Below are positions 53,464-63,181 of a DNA stretch of 64,000 nt, piece after piece. Under the pieces are notes generated by a model. That model was not told where the DNA came from. It searched no databases and was given only the letters and a program-made list of their open reading frames with translations. The DNA comes from Bacteroidia bacterium (GTDB lineage Bacteria; Bacteroidota; Bacteroidia; CAILMK01; JBBDIG01): NCBI GenBank assembly GCA_040880525.1, contig JBBDIG010000040.1, positions 1-64,000 of the forward strand. Direction: 5' to 3'. Position numbers and translations under genes: made by a program. Every line of letters begins with the position of its first letter. Within the stretch, counting starts at the first letter, position 1.

Positions 53464-54507
53464 TCAGAGCCTGGGTTTATACCTGGATCTGTCAAATATT
53501 TTCTGGTAATTTTTATCGGCAAATAATTCCTGAACTGTCACCGCATCATTATCGTCCATATAATTCCTGACTATTTGCCAACCAAGATATTCTCCGAGCC
53601 GTGGCGATGATTCCTGTGGTACACCTTCGGCAATCGTGAATGGCGCATCCCTCATGTATCTATCCTTAATGACTTGTTTGGTTATATAAAAAAGCTCTTC
53701 CTGTACAAAATGCTGGTACATTTCGCCCTCATTTTCCTGCGCCCATTCAAGCTGCTCACCCGTATATTCTATTTTAATAGTATCATCCATTTCAGGAGCC
53801 ATCACGTCCAGCCAAAAAAGCATTTTTCCCTGATATATCATTTCGCTGAGTAATGTATTATCCACATATTCTGCCTCCGGGAACTTCATTGAATAATATG
53901 CCTTCAGCACCTGCGCATCAATATATTCCGGCCGGAATCGCCTCATCTGGTAATTGTAATAATCGCGGCTGGGATAAAATTTATAATCAGCGCCCAAAAA
54001 CATATCAGGCGAAATAGCGATAAAAGCGCCCTCAAACGTTACGACCTGATAAGTCATTCCGGTAATGATCGTAAAAATTGCAGGCAGGGTATCCTTGGGA
54101 TAATAATATTTAACATGCCGCATTCCTTCTTCAATCTCCTGTTCATACTGGTCAAATTTGCGGAACTGCGCCATCTGGTCATTATATAGTTCACGCATGT
54201 AGGGATCGTACACGAACTTCTTAAGATTTTCCACATAGCTCTCCTTTTCAACCGAACCTGCACGCAGCAAATGCTCAACGTAAAAACGGAACATTTCAGG
54301 ATATTTTTCCTGAAGACTGACGATTTCCTTTTCAAAATTTTCTTCTGGAATATTAAAAAGCTCAACCTCAAAACGCTTCACCTCAATGGGGGCTTCAATA
54401 TGGGACACGTCCACATCATACCTGCCGGAATCACAGGCATAGAAGAAAAAAATGAAAATAATTTGTGGAAGGAAAAGATGGTATTTTCGCCACGCAAAAC
54501 CAATCAT
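53464..54507 (-). CDS. gldB: Gliding motility lipoprotein GldB
   Basis: A 347-residue protein with a lipoprotein signal ending FFFYAC. The mature part has the GldB pattern: VSHIEAPIEVKRFEVELFNI, then FTIITGMTYQVVTFEGAFIAISPDMFLGADYKFY and RPEYIDAQVLKAYYSMKFPEAE. GldB is needed for gliding and T9SS function in Flavobacterium. In flavobacteria gldB lies with gldC and nadE; here nadE is near but gldC is not seen between them. Confidence 0.85.
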   Translation of the reverse strand: MIGFAWRKYHLFLPQIIFIFFFYACDSGRYDVDVSHIEAPIEVKRFEVELFNIPEENFEKEIVSLQEKYPEMFRFYVEHLLRAGSVEKESYVENLKKFVYDPYMRELYNDQMAQFRKFDQYEQEIEEGMRHVKYYYPKDTLPAIFTIITGMTYQVVTFEGAFIAISPDMFLGADYKFYPSRDYYNYQMRRFRPEYIDAQVLKAYYSMKFPEAEYVDNTLLSEMIYQGKMLFWLDVMAPEMDDTIKIEYTGEQLEWAQENEGEMYQHFVQEELFYITKQVIKDRYMRDAPFTIAEGVPQESSPRLGEYLGWQIVRNYMDDNDAVTVQELFADKNYQKIFDRSRYKPRL

Positions 54508-54551
54508 ATCATCATCTGTTTAACACCATAAATCTGACAAACGGCAAAACT

Positions 54552-55241
54552 ATGAAAAACCTTGTTGCCTTCCTGATACTCGCTTTCATTGCATTTAATT
54601 CGACCGCCCAGGAAAAATCAACACCTGATTTTCAAAAGGTAAATTTTGGATTGCGGTTTAACCCGCTGATCTCCTTTCTGAAAGTAGACTCTGATACACT
54701 GGAAGGCACAGGGCCTAAACTCGGCTTTTCCTACGGAGCCATGCTTGAATTTAATTTGGCTGAGAATTATGCGGTTGCATTTGAGTTAATGCTGAGCCAG
54801 GTTCCCGGCAGTTTTAAATATACTACCTCAGGTATTGATTCTTCTGTGGAAATGAATGTTCAATATGTGGAAATTCCTGTAATGCTTAAAGGAAAGACGA
54901 ATGAGATTGGCTATTTTACTTATTTCGGACATTTTGGACTTGACATAGGAATGCGCACTGTTGCAAAAGGTGATGTGCTGGTGAAAAATGTACTTAAATA
55001 TGAGGATATTGTATTGAATGGAGAAGAGATTATAAGCGATGGTGAGCGTACGGGGGTGATGGCTCCGGATGTCCGGTTTTTCAGATTGGGATTGGTAATT
55101 GGCGCAGGTGCGCAATATTCGCTCGGAGGCTCTACCTATTTGCTGGGTGGCCTATCATTTAATAACGGTTTTACTAACGTGGTTAAAGAGCATCCTATAA
55201 AAAGCGCTTATGTAGCCCTCAATCTTGGTGTTTTGTTTTAA
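54552..55241 (+). CDS. PorT-family outer-membrane beta-barrel protein
   Basis: About 229 residues from ATG 54552, which begins a clean signal peptide (MKNLVAFLILAFIAFNSTAQ); the longer open frame from 54465 runs into the gldB coding region and is rejected. The mature sequence is an eight-strand-barrel type (FGLRFNPLISFLKVDSD, GAMLEFNLAENYAVAFELML, YVALNLGVLF at the end). It resembles PorT/SprT, a T9SS component, which would fit the gldB neighbour, but generic OMP_b-brl_2 proteins look the same. nadE follows 30 bp later. Confidence 0.7.
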   Translation: MKNLVAFLILAFIAFNSTAQEKSTPDFQKVNFGLRFNPLISFLKVDSDTLEGTGPKLGFSYGAMLEFNLAENYAVAFELMLSQVPGSFKYTTSGIDSSVEMNVQYVEIPVMLKGKTNEIGYFTYFGHFGLDIGMRTVAKGDVLVKNVLKYEDIVLNGEEIISDGERTGVMAPDVRFFRLGLVIGAGAQYSLGGSTYLLGGLSFNNGFTNVVKEHPIKSAYVALNLGVLF

Positions 55242-55271
55242 TATTAAATTTAATTGCAACTCAATTTACAC

Positions 55272-56909
55272 ATGAGAATTGCACTTGCCCAGCTTAATTA
55301 CCACACGGGCCACTTCGATTATAATACCAACAAGATCATTACAGCCATTCAAAAAGCCAAAGCAGAAAAAGCCGATTTGGTGATTTTTGCTGAACTGGCT
55401 ATTTGTGGATACCCTCCCCGCGACTTTCTGGAGTTTGATCACTTTCTGGAGCTTTGCGAACAGAGTATGGAGAGCATTGCCCGTGAATGCGTTGGCATTG
55501 CTGCCATTGTAGGAGGGCCTTCCCACAATCCCCGGCCCGAAGGAAAGAATCTTTTCAATTCCGCATTTTATTTAAAAGACGGGAAGATTGAGCATATCTA
55601 CCACAAAACGCTCCTGCCTACATACGATGTTTTTGATGAGTACCGGTACTTTGAGCCTGCCATTGAACATTCCTGCATTGAATTGAATGGCTGCCGGATA
55701 GCCCTCACGATATGTGAAGATATCTGGGACTTGCTGGAAGATCCTCTTTATACGGTAAATCCTATGGACCAGCTCATCAGCCAGGCTCCGGACTTTATGG
55801 TGAATATTGCCGCATCTCCTTTTGCCTGGAAACATGATGAACGCAGAAAGGACGAACTGCGAAAGAACGCTTCGAAGTATCAATTGCCAATCTTCTATGT
55901 AAACCATGTGGGAGCTCAGACTGAACTGATCTTCGATGGGGCTTCAACCGTGATGAATGCGAGAGGAAGCGTATATGATGTGTTGGATTGTTTTACAGAA
56001 GATCTCAGGATATATGATCTGGAAGACGTCAGGAAGCAATCGCCCATTGTGCGCTATTCAAAACCTTCAAAATATGAACTTATCCATGATGGGCTTGTGC
56101 TTGGAATTCGCGACTATTTTCAGAAGCTGGGATTTAAAAAAGCTATTCTCGGCCTTTCAGGAGGAATTGACTCAGCACTGGTTGCTGTGCTGGCAACGGA
56201 GGCGCTGGGCAACGAAAACGTGCAGGCCGTAATGATGCCGACCGAATATACCTCCGGCAGATCAAAGTCAGATGCGGAGAAACTAGCTGATATCCTTGAC
56301 ATTTCATATAAAATAATTCCGGTTCAAAGTCCTTATCAGGCGTTTCTGGCCGAATTGAATCCTTACTTTGGAGATATGCCTTTTGGTATTGCCGAAGAAA
56401 ACATGCAGGCGCGAAGCCGGGCGATCATCCTGATGGCACTGGCCAATAAATTCGGGTACATCCTGCTGAATACCTCTAATAAAAGTGAACTGGCCGTGGG
56501 CTATGGAACGCTGTATGGCGATATGGCCGGTGGGCTGTCAGTAATTGGAGATATTTATAAAACAGAGGTTTTCGAACTCTGCCGTTATATTAATCGCAAT
56601 GACGAGAAAATTCCGGAGTCTATACTTACCCGGCCTCCTACCGCAGAATTACGACCGGATCAAAAAGATTCGGACAGCCTCCCACCATATCAGGTGCTGG
56701 ATGAAATACTGCACGAGTATATAGAAATGCGACTGGGTCCGCGTGAGATCGTAGCAAACGGATATGATGAGGCCACCGTAAAACGCATCCTGAAAATGGT
56801 GAATCAAAGCGAGTACAAACGTGCGCAGTTCCCTCCTATCCTGCGCGTTTCTGACAAAGCTTTCGGCATGGGAAGAAGAATGCCGATCGTAGCCAAATAC
56901 CTGGGATAG
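55272..56909 (+). CDS. nadE: Glutamine-dependent NAD+ synthetase
   Basis: A two-domain enzyme of about 545 residues. The N-terminal nitrilase-type glutaminase domain has the Glu-Lys-Cys triad (FAELAICGYPPRDF with Glu41; HKTLLPTYDVFDEYRYF; LTICEDIW). The C-terminal synthetase domain has the PP-loop LSGGIDSALVAV and the deamido-NAD-binding region NTSNKSELAVGYGTLYGDMAGG. ATG 55272 is preferred over an upstream TTG because the family starts MRIALAQLNY. It makes NAD from deamido-NAD, ATP and glutamine. Confidence 0.94.
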   Translation: MRIALAQLNYHTGHFDYNTNKIITAIQKAKAEKADLVIFAELAICGYPPRDFLEFDHFLELCEQSMESIARECVGIAAIVGGPSHNPRPEGKNLFNSAFYLKDGKIEHIYHKTLLPTYDVFDEYRYFEPAIEHSCIELNGCRIALTICEDIWDLLEDPLYTVNPMDQLISQAPDFMVNIAASPFAWKHDERRKDELRKNASKYQLPIFYVNHVGAQTELIFDGASTVMNARGSVYDVLDCFTEDLRIYDLEDVRKQSPIVRYSKPSKYELIHDGLVLGIRDYFQKLGFKKAILGLSGGIDSALVAVLATEALGNENVQAVMMPTEYTSGRSKSDAEKLADILDISYKIIPVQSPYQAFLAELNPYFGDMPFGIAEENMQARSRAIILMALANKFGYILLNTSNKSELAVGYGTLYGDMAGGLSVIGDIYKTEVFELCRYINRNDEKIPESILTRPPTAELRPDQKDSDSLPPYQVLDEILHEYIEMRLGPREIVANGYDEATVKRILKMVNQSEYKRAQFPPILRVSDKAFGMGRRMPIVAKYLG

Positions 56910-57077
56910 CCGGACATTTTCATGTGAAATGCTATACATTAATTAACTGAATATCTTGTATATCAATAGGTTTCGCCTCCATCAATACTTTAAGGATTTG
57001 TGTAAATTCAGTACAGTGCCTTCGATGCAAGAACCATTATAAGACATTGATATTTACAGGTAAAACAACACTTTTTG

Positions 57078-57085
57078 TACTTTTG
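57078..57085 (+). promoter_or_regulatory. -7 box TACTTTTG upstream of ahcY
   Basis: Exact TAnnTTTG match about 43 bases before the ahcY ATG. A TTG lies upstream at 57047, but the spacing is longer than usual. No SAH riboswitch structure was recognised in the 219-bp gap. Confidence 0.45.
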
Positions 57086-57128
57086 CAGCCGCAAAAAAAT
57101 GTTTTCTAACTTTTAAATAATTTTAAGA

Positions 57129-58445
57129 ATGATCGAGACCAAGGTGAAAGCCGAAGATTATAAGGTAAGGGATATTTCCCTGGCTGCCTGGGGGCGCAAG
57201 GAAATTGAACTGGCAGAAGCTGAAATGCCGGGACTGATGGCAACACGCGAAGAGTACCGTGATACCCAGCCTCTCAAAGGTGCCCGGATTGCCGGATGCC
57301 TCCACATGACCATCCAGACTGCCGTGTTGATTGAAACATTGGTGGAACTTGGCGCAGAGGTCCGCTGGTCGTCTTGCAACATCTTTTCTACGCAGGACCA
57401 CGCGGCAGCTGCCATTGCCGCTGCTGGCGTTCCTGTTTTTGCCTGGAAAGGATTGACCGAGGAAGAATACGAGTGGTGCATTGAGCAAACACTGTTTTTT
57501 GGCAGTGAAGACAAACCACTGAACATGATCCTGGATGATGGTGGCGACCTCACCAATGTGGTGCTCGACCAATATCCTGAAATTGCCAAGCATGTAAAAG
57601 GCATCAGCGAAGAAACAACCACGGGCGTACTGCGCCTCTACGACCGCATGAAAAAAGGCACACTTCCAATGCCTGCCATCAATGTGAACGACTCCGTTAC
57701 CAAAAGCAAATTCGACAACAAGTACGGTTGCCGTGAAAGCTGTGTAGACGCCATTCGCAGGGCCACGGATATTATGATGGCCGGTAAAGTGGCCGTAGTA
57801 GCCGGATTTGGAGATGTGGGCAAAGGTTCAGCAGAATCGCTGCGTGGCGCTGGCGCTCGCGTCATCATCACCGAGATTGACCCGATCTGTGCGCTCCAGG
57901 CAGCGATGGAAGGTTTCGAAGTGAAGAAGATGATTGATGCCGTGAAGGAAGCCGACATTATCGTTACGGCCACTGGCAACAAGGACATCATAGCAGGCCC
58001 CCATTTCGAGGCCATGAAGGACAAAGCCATTGTGTGCAACATCGGCCACTTCGACAATGAAATTGATATGGCATGGCTGAACAAAAAGCATGGTGCTACA
58101 AAAGACACCATCAAGCCGCAGGTAGATAAATATACTATTGACGGCAAAGACATTATTGTGCTGGCTGAAGGCCGCCTCGTGAACCTGGGCTGCGCTATGG
58201 GCCACCCTTCATTCGTAATGAGCAACAGCTTTACGAACCAAACGCTGGCGCAAATAGAACTTTGGAACAATACGGACAAATACGAAAACAAGGTTTACGT
58301 ACTTCCAAAACATCTTGATGAAAAAGTTGCCCGCCTGCACCTGCAAAAGATCGGTGTGGAACTGGAAGAACTTTCGGCTGACCAGGCCGCATACATTGGC
58401 GTGGATAAGAATGGACCTTATAAGAGCGAGCATTATCGCTATTAA
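57129..58445 (+). CDS. ahcY: S-adenosylhomocysteine hydrolase
   Basis: A 438-residue NAD-dependent enzyme that splits SAH to adenosine and homocysteine and so keeps methyltransferases running. NAD-binding motif [15 protein letters not shown] (about 219-233), substrate-site [13 protein letters not shown] and [15 protein letters not shown] near the N-terminus, and the C-terminal [11 protein letters not shown] with the Lys and Tyr that reach the partner subunit. Followed by a terminator. Confidence 0.96.
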   Translation: MIETKVKAEDYKVRDISLAAWGRKEIELAEAEMPGLMATREEYRDTQPLKGARIAGCLHMTIQTAVLIETLVELGAEVRWSSCNIFSTQDHAAAAIAAAGVPVFAWKGLTEEEYEWCIEQTLFFGSEDKPLNMILDDGGDLTNVVLDQYPEIAKHVKGISEETTTGVLRLYDRMKKGTLPMPAINVNDSVTKSKFDNKYGCRESCVDAIRRATDIMMAGKVAVVAGFGDVGKGSAESLRGAGARVIITEIDPICALQAAMEGFEVKKMIDAVKEADIIVTATGNKDIIAGPHFEAMKDKAIVCNIGHFDNEIDMAWLNKKHGATKDTIKPQVDKYTIDGKDIIVLAEGRLVNLGCAMGHPSFVMSNSFTNQTLAQIELWNNTDKYENKVYVLPKHLDEKVARLHLQKIGVELEELSADQAAYIGVDKNGPYKSEHYRY

Positions 58446-58473
58446 GCGTTCATATTTTAGATTTTAATGTATT

Positions 58474-58510
58474 AAAAAAAGGGAAATCCGGTTTGGGTTT
58501 CCCTTTTTTT
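58474..58510. terminator. Bidirectional terminator hairpin
   Basis: AAAAAAAGGGAAA and TTTCCCTTTTTTT with an 11-base loop, between ahcY and the convergent DUF1905 gene. Confidence 0.87.
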
Positions 58511-58560
58511 GATTAGTTATGAGTTGTCCTGGTTTTTTCCCCAACCCCATTGTGCTAATT

Positions 58561-58833
58561 TCAATTCAACCGTTCTTCAAGATTTACTGTGATCTCATCA
58601 CCGGCTTCTTTGCCAATAGCTTGTCGGATTTCCTGCTTCACCGGTAATTTATGATTGCCATTCCCGAGCGCCATGAAAGCACTCTGGAACGGGTGGCCGT
58701 CTATTGTTCCTTTCACTTTCACCAGGCCTTTAGTGCCGAAAAATGCAGCAGCTTCCGGCCACATCACGTATGTGTGTCCCCCTTTTGCCGGGCTTTTCTG
58801 CAGTGTTGCTATAAATTGTTGTTCAAGTTTCAT
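58561..58833 (-). CDS. DUF1905 domain protein
   Basis: Ninety residues from ATG 58833; an open frame from 58887 overlaps the upstream VOC gene and is rejected. The single beta-barrel domain reads FIATLQKSPAKGGHTYVMWPE, then GLVKVKGTIDGHPFQSAFMALGNGNHKLPVKQEIRQAIGKEAGDEITV. DUF1905 proteins are widespread and of unknown function, often beside YdhG/PhnB-type genes, as here (25-bp gap). Confidence 0.85.
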   Translation of the reverse strand: MKLEQQFIATLQKSPAKGGHTYVMWPEAAAFFGTKGLVKVKGTIDGHPFQSAFMALGNGNHKLPVKQEIRQAIGKEAGDEITVNLEERLN

Positions 58834-58858
58834 TACGCTTATTTCAAACCAAACTTCA

Positions 58859-59710
58859 TTAAGCCCGCTCCAGCGTGGCAACATCAATTTTCTTCATCTT
58901 CAGGATTTCATTCATCACTCTTTCTGACTTTTCAGGATCACCAGAACCCATAAGCTCGCCTAAATTTTCAGGTACAACCTGCCAGGAAACGCCAAACTTA
59001 TCCTCCAGCCAGCCGCACATGCTTTCGGCTCCGCCCTCTGTGAGCCGATTCCAGTAGTGGTCAATTTCCTCCTGGTTTTTGCATTCAATCATCAGGGAAA
59101 CGCCTTCATCGAATTCGTACCTGTGATCCTGAGCGCTGTCCATCACCATTAGTTTATAGCCGTTCAGTCCGAATTGCGCGTGCATCACAGTGCCTTCCTT
59201 ATCAGGGGCGCTGTTGGCATCGTACCGCATGATGCCATCAACTTTGGAATTATTAAAGATGTACGTATAATGATTGAGCGCCTCTTCTGCACGGCCAAGT
59301 TGCTCTCCCGTAAAGAGCAGGCAGGGCGTAATGTGCTGCCCCACATCTTCCAGCTTACCTGAAGAAAGTTGCCACGAAACACCGTACTTATCCTGTAACC
59401 AGCCGTATTGATCGCTCCACGGATATGCATCCAGCGGCATCAGCACATTGCCACCTTTGGATAGAGCCTCCCATATTTTCTGGATTTCCTCTTTGCTTTC
59501 CGAGATATAGAACAACGAAATTGAAGGGTTTGGACGGAACTTAGATCCGCCATTCAGACACATCACCTGCTCTCCGGCCACTTCAAACATCACTACCATG
59601 GGTGTATCGGTGGTAATCCTGGCATTGCTGAAAATGGCACAGTAGAATTCTGCGGCCTCTTTGCCATTGCTGTCGAACCAAAGACAAGGCGTTATTTGCT
59701 GATCTTTCAT
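58859..59710 (-). CDS. PhnB/VOC-family protein with two tandem 3-dmu-9_3-mt domains
   Basis: About 283 residues from ATG 59710; the frame upstream to 59782 has no family similarity. Two glyoxalase-fold repeats are visible: ITPCLWFDSNGKEAAEFYCAIFSNARI (from about residue 5) and ITPCLLFTGEQLGRAEEALNHY (from about 130), each ending in a DKYGVSWQ or DKFGVSWQV block. No methyltransferase domain is attached despite the domain name. Probably a small-molecule-binding or lyase-like protein; cotranscribed with DUF1905. Confidence 0.85.
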   Translation of the reverse strand: MKDQQITPCLWFDSNGKEAAEFYCAIFSNARITTDTPMVVMFEVAGEQVMCLNGGSKFRPNPSISLFYISESKEEIQKIWEALSKGGNVLMPLDAYPWSDQYGWLQDKYGVSWQLSSGKLEDVGQHITPCLLFTGEQLGRAEEALNHYTYIFNNSKVDGIMRYDANSAPDKEGTVMHAQFGLNGYKLMVMDSAQDHRYEFDEGVSLMIECKNQEEIDHYWNRLTEGGAESMCGWLEDKFGVSWQVVPENLGELMGSGDPEKSERVMNEILKMKKIDVATLERA

Positions 59711-59827
59711 AAGTCTCGATTTTAATTTTCCTGAACAAATGTAGAATATCAAATACCGAAGCAGAAGGTAGCAAAGCGACATTTTAAGGGGTGGAATGCG
59801 GCTGGTATTACAAGCTTTACTTCCTCT

Positions 59828-61306
59828 TCAATTCTGCATCCAGAATATTTTCTCTGATACATTCTTCTCTCCTCTCGCCTCCGGTCCGGGAAAGAACGAA
59901 TTAGCAACTATAAACACGATTGCAGAAACAGCGATCCCAAAAATATTGGCATCCAGACTCAGCCAAAGCTGATCAAACCATTGCAGGGAAATGGTTGTGA
60001 AACCACCAAGAATCATGGCGGCCATTGCAGCTACCGGACTAGTTTGTCGCCAGAAGAGTGCTCCGAGCAGCGGCACCAGCAGCCCGGAAACCATAAAGGC
60101 GTAAGAAAGCAGCATCAGGTCCAGCACCTGTGTCATTACTGAGGCGAGGAGAAGCGAAATTGCACCAATCACCAAGGTGGCGATTTGCGATATTCCCACG
60201 AAATCTTTGTGATCGGTAGAGAATTTACGGAAGCGCCCCACAATATCCGAAACGAAATTTCCTGAAGCCGCCATCAGGCAGCTATCGGCCGTGCTGAGAA
60301 TGGCCGAGAAATAGGCTGACATCACCAAACCCATAAGGCCAACGGGAAGTACCGTTCGCAACAGCATAGGCAGGCCCGTTTCAGGATCGGTGGCAGAAAC
60401 ATTGGCGCTGCCCAGGTAGTCGAACATTCCCTGGTCTGCGGCCACGCGCGCCAGCAGTCCTAGCGCCACGCCCATAAAAGCCATAACCGGCCACTCAAAC
60501 AACCCGGCAAGATACCAGGCGCGCCTGGCAGTTTTTTCATCACGGCAGGCATAAATGCGTTGGTAGAGCGTCATGCCAACGAACCAGATGGGAATGATCG
60601 TCACCGCCCAATTCACCAATTCCTGCCAGGAAATATTGGTGAGCGTCAGCATTTCCGGTTGTACGGTTTGCTGCACAGCTTCCCAGCCGCCTACGGTAGT
60701 GTAGGCTACAGGCAAAGCGATGAAAATCAAACCGGCCATCAGGATGATCCATTGCACTGTATCGGTATAGATCACAGCCTTCAGGCCGCCCAATACGGTA
60801 TATATAACTACGATCAGCCCCATGGCAATGAGGGCCGTGTCCAGGTCTACAGCCGCAAAAGCGCCATTGGCCAACTTTGCTCCCGCCAGGATCTGTGAAC
60901 TCGTGAAGCCCATGTAGCCGATCGCGGAAATAATGCCGGCTACGAGCGCCACATTCGCCCCATAATAATGATTGAAGATTTGCGGAAACGTGAGAAACCG
61001 GCCAAATGCTTCGTTGCCTTTTACTTTGGGAATGAGCAGCACTGCTGCCAGCCATGCCCCAATCAGTCCTGTAAAAAGCATCCACGCTCCGGACAGGCCC
61101 ATGACAAAACCCAAACCGCCCAGTCCAATAGAAAATCCGCCACCTACATCCGTGGCCACCACCGAAAGGCCGATATGCAGGCTGCCCATATTGCGCCCGC
61201 CCACATAGTAATCATCCCCGCTTTTGTTCTTGTGCATGAAGTAGAGCCCCACCCCAAGCATGGTGATGATGTATACGAAAAAAATGGTGATGTCCAGCCA
61301 GTGCAT
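59828..61306 (-). CDS. Sodium:solute symporter family protein
   Basis: A 492-residue membrane protein with about 13 helices, LeuT-fold SSS family. It starts WLDITIFFVYIITMLGVGLYFMHKNKSGDDYYVGGRNMG, has GGGFSIGLGGLGFVMGLSGAW (helix 2) and AYFSAILSTADSCLMAASGNFVSDI, whose Ser-Thr pair forms the Na2 sodium site. The solute (amino acid, sugar or carboxylate) cannot be assigned. Single gene. Confidence 0.9.
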   Translation of the reverse strand: MHWLDITIFFVYIITMLGVGLYFMHKNKSGDDYYVGGRNMGSLHIGLSVVATDVGGGFSIGLGGLGFVMGLSGAWMLFTGLIGAWLAAVLLIPKVKGNEAFGRFLTFPQIFNHYYGANVALVAGIISAIGYMGFTSSQILAGAKLANGAFAAVDLDTALIAMGLIVVIYTVLGGLKAVIYTDTVQWIILMAGLIFIALPVAYTTVGGWEAVQQTVQPEMLTLTNISWQELVNWAVTIIPIWFVGMTLYQRIYACRDEKTARRAWYLAGLFEWPVMAFMGVALGLLARVAADQGMFDYLGSANVSATDPETGLPMLLRTVLPVGLMGLVMSAYFSAILSTADSCLMAASGNFVSDIVGRFRKFSTDHKDFVGISQIATLVIGAISLLLASVMTQVLDLMLLSYAFMVSGLLVPLLGALFWRQTSPVAAMAAMILGGFTTISLQWFDQLWLSLDANIFGIAVSAIVFIVANSFFPGPEARGEKNVSEKIFWMQN

Positions 61307-62171
61307 AAAATTCTGAGGTTGTGAAAATTCCTTTAGGGATTGCAGAAGTATAAAAAAAAGGAGAGAACCTCAAATTTCCGCTGTCGCATTATGGGTATTT
61401 CTATGCAGATTGTTCGTGCTGATGTAGCATGAGCAATGAAGGTTTCATTGAGTCAGAACATAATCCAATATGGCGGATCACGAAATGAATCCGCCACTCG
61501 TGGGCCTTTAATAACCTGCTGAACAGGTAAAGAGACAGCAAAGGGCTGATACTTATCCCGGAGCTGGAATTTGAGCTTCCCAATAAAAAGACGGTTCGGC
61601 CGGATGGGACCACTTTCAGGATTATATCTTTGAGATATAATAGCTGTTGAAGAAAGATTGCACGGTGAGTATGAGAACAGTTGAGATTGTGGGGGAAATG
61701 TGAAAAATTAATATTCAGAATAATGACTGAAGAAAAAGCAAAAGTGGAATCGGAAAAAATGGCTAAGGACTTAATGAATAAACCAGCATATAATCTGGAC
61801 AAAGCGAAAATTACTTGGTTGAAGCCAAAGAATTTAATAGTCCTGGGGTCTACCTGGTTTTTAAGATCACGCTATAGATTTCCCGGTTTACCGTCCTTTT
61901 GGACACCGTTAGCATTTCCAGGTAAAACCCTGGCAGGGCCGGTAGCGCCTTGCCTAGCAAACGCAGGGGCTTCTTCGTATCCTATATTATCCGGTAGTCC
62001 GATATAATACGGACATCTTAGTCTTAAATGAAAATTAGAGAAGCATCCTGATGTTCATAAAAGACTTAACCCCTAGTTTGGGTTTATTAACTATCACGTT
62101 ACCAGGCATCTTAAAGGTAGTTTAAATGGTTCAAAACATTATTTTTTGTATAACTAAAAGTAAGCTGAAAA
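61307..62171. other. Gene-poor stretch with decayed coding traces
   Basis: About 865 bases without an intact gene. One trace (61492-61650) is described separately. Another frame from 61723 (MTEEKAKVESEKMAKDLMN) runs to 62007, but only the first 45 codons look protein-like; after LIVLGSTW it becomes Pro/Arg/Ser-rich. No RNA gene, IS end or terminator is convincing. Confidence 0.4.
61492..61650 (+). pseudogene. Coding remnant with an in-frame stop, unknown family
   Basis: One frame reads RHSWAFNNLLNR, stop (61528-61530), then LILIPELEFELPNKKTVRPD and on to a second stop at 61648. The PELEFELPN...RPDGT segment recalls the N-terminal part of some restriction-modification methylases, but the match is from memory and short. 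Confidence 0.25.
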
Positions 62172-62199
62172 TTGTAAAATAAAATTTAGCATATCTTTG
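62172..62199 (+). promoter_or_regulatory. Promoter of the acidic lipoprotein gene
   Basis: TTG at 62172-62174, 17-bp spacer, TATCTTTG at 62192-62199; a good match to the Bacteroidota -33/-7 promoter, about 50 bases before the start codon. Confidence 0.5.
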
Positions 62200-62248
62200 A
62201 CGCGAACAATTTTAATTTTTACACCTAAAAGATTCAAAGCCTAAAATC

Positions 62249-62890
62249 ATGAAAAATCTGTTTTTAATCTTCTGCGCTTTTTGCGCTACATCATTTGTCC
62301 TGAGTTCTTGCGATAACGACAAGGGAATGACGGATGCCGAAAGAAATGCCATTATCGACTCTACGTATGAAGCCGAGGCAACGCTGATCCGGGAAAATAT
62401 GATCCGGCAGTGTTCTGACGAGATGGAAATGCGGGTTCAGCCTAAAGTGGATAGCATCGTTCAGGCTAAAATGGATGCGGATGACGAATCTGCCGATGAC
62501 ATGCTGGATAATGATGGCATGACAACGGATCAGGATGGTGATGACATGACTGCAGATGAGGATGCCGATGTGGAAAAAGACGAGATGACCGATCAGGAGA
62601 AAATTGACATGGCGGTTCAGGAAAAGATCGCAGAACTTCGTGAAGAAATGGAGAGGGAATGTCAGCAGCGCGTAATGGATGTGGCTAACCACAGAGCCGA
62701 TTCTATTCTGGCTCTGGAACCAGAAGCCAGCACAGGAACTCCGTCTTCTCCTCCCGGGAATCAAACCGAAGAGCCGACAACACCGACTACTGAACCAGGC
62801 AGAAAAAGCGAGGAAACCGTGAAACCAGGAAGGAAATCTGACGAGCCAGTAAAACCAGGAAGAAAAAATCCTAAGAACGAAGGAAACTAA
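62249..62890 (+). CDS. Acidic repeat-containing lipoprotein
   Basis: A 213-residue protein: lipoprotein signal MKNLFLIFCAFCATSFVLSSC (Cys21), a helical Glu/Arg-rich stretch, an Asp/Met-rich central segment (about 75-115, DDMLDNDGMTTDQDGDDMTADEDADVEKDEMTD type), a second helix (AVQEKIAELREEMERECQQRV) and a Pro/Thr tail with three near-copies of PGRKSEE/PGRKSDE/PGRKNPK. The acidic part could bind divalent cations. No known family. It has its own promoter and terminator, so it is a stand-alone unit. Confidence 0.7.
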   Translation: MKNLFLIFCAFCATSFVLSSCDNDKGMTDAERNAIIDSTYEAEATLIRENMIRQCSDEMEMRVQPKVDSIVQAKMDADDESADDMLDNDGMTTDQDGDDMTADEDADVEKDEMTDQEKIDMAVQEKIAELREEMERECQQRVMDVANHRADSILALEPEASTGTPSSPPGNQTEEPTTPTTEPGRKSEETVKPGRKSDEPVKPGRKNPKNEGN

Positions 62891-62933
62891 TCCATCCGAT
62901 TGTAACTATCGGGTCTTACTACAAGATCCTATT

Positions 62934-62971
62934 AAAAAAGGGATGTCCTCAACACGACATCCCTTTTTTTT
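62934..62971 (+). terminator. Rho-independent terminator
   Basis: AAAAAAGGGATGTC and GACATCCCTTTTTT with an 8-base loop, 44 bases after the lipoprotein stop. Confidence 0.88.
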
Positions 62972-63181
62972 GATCCATGAAGCGGGCTTCTTAATAGCTG
63001 AAGTTTAAAATCAAAACGTAATTCCATTCTTTGAATATAGGCATATTCCGAAGCTATTGGTAGCATCTAAAATTAATGATTAATGGTGAGTATTTAAAGA
63101 GTACAAATAAAAATGCCATGGGAGCTTTAAAAGCTGATGAAATATTCTAATCAGGCGATGTATCCTTGCTTTTTTAACATT

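Noticed and set aside
56910-57128. SAM/SAH riboswitch upstream of ahcY
   Set aside because: I could not find a convincing paired structure or the conserved core; only a -7 box is supported.
57638-58291. 217-codon minus-strand frame opposite ahcY
   Set aside because: Ser/Met/Ile-rich shadow of a highly conserved gene; no start context.
62790-62880. Possible CRISPR-like or satellite repeat
   Set aside because: The repeats are three short codon-level near-copies inside the lipoprotein gene, with no spacers.
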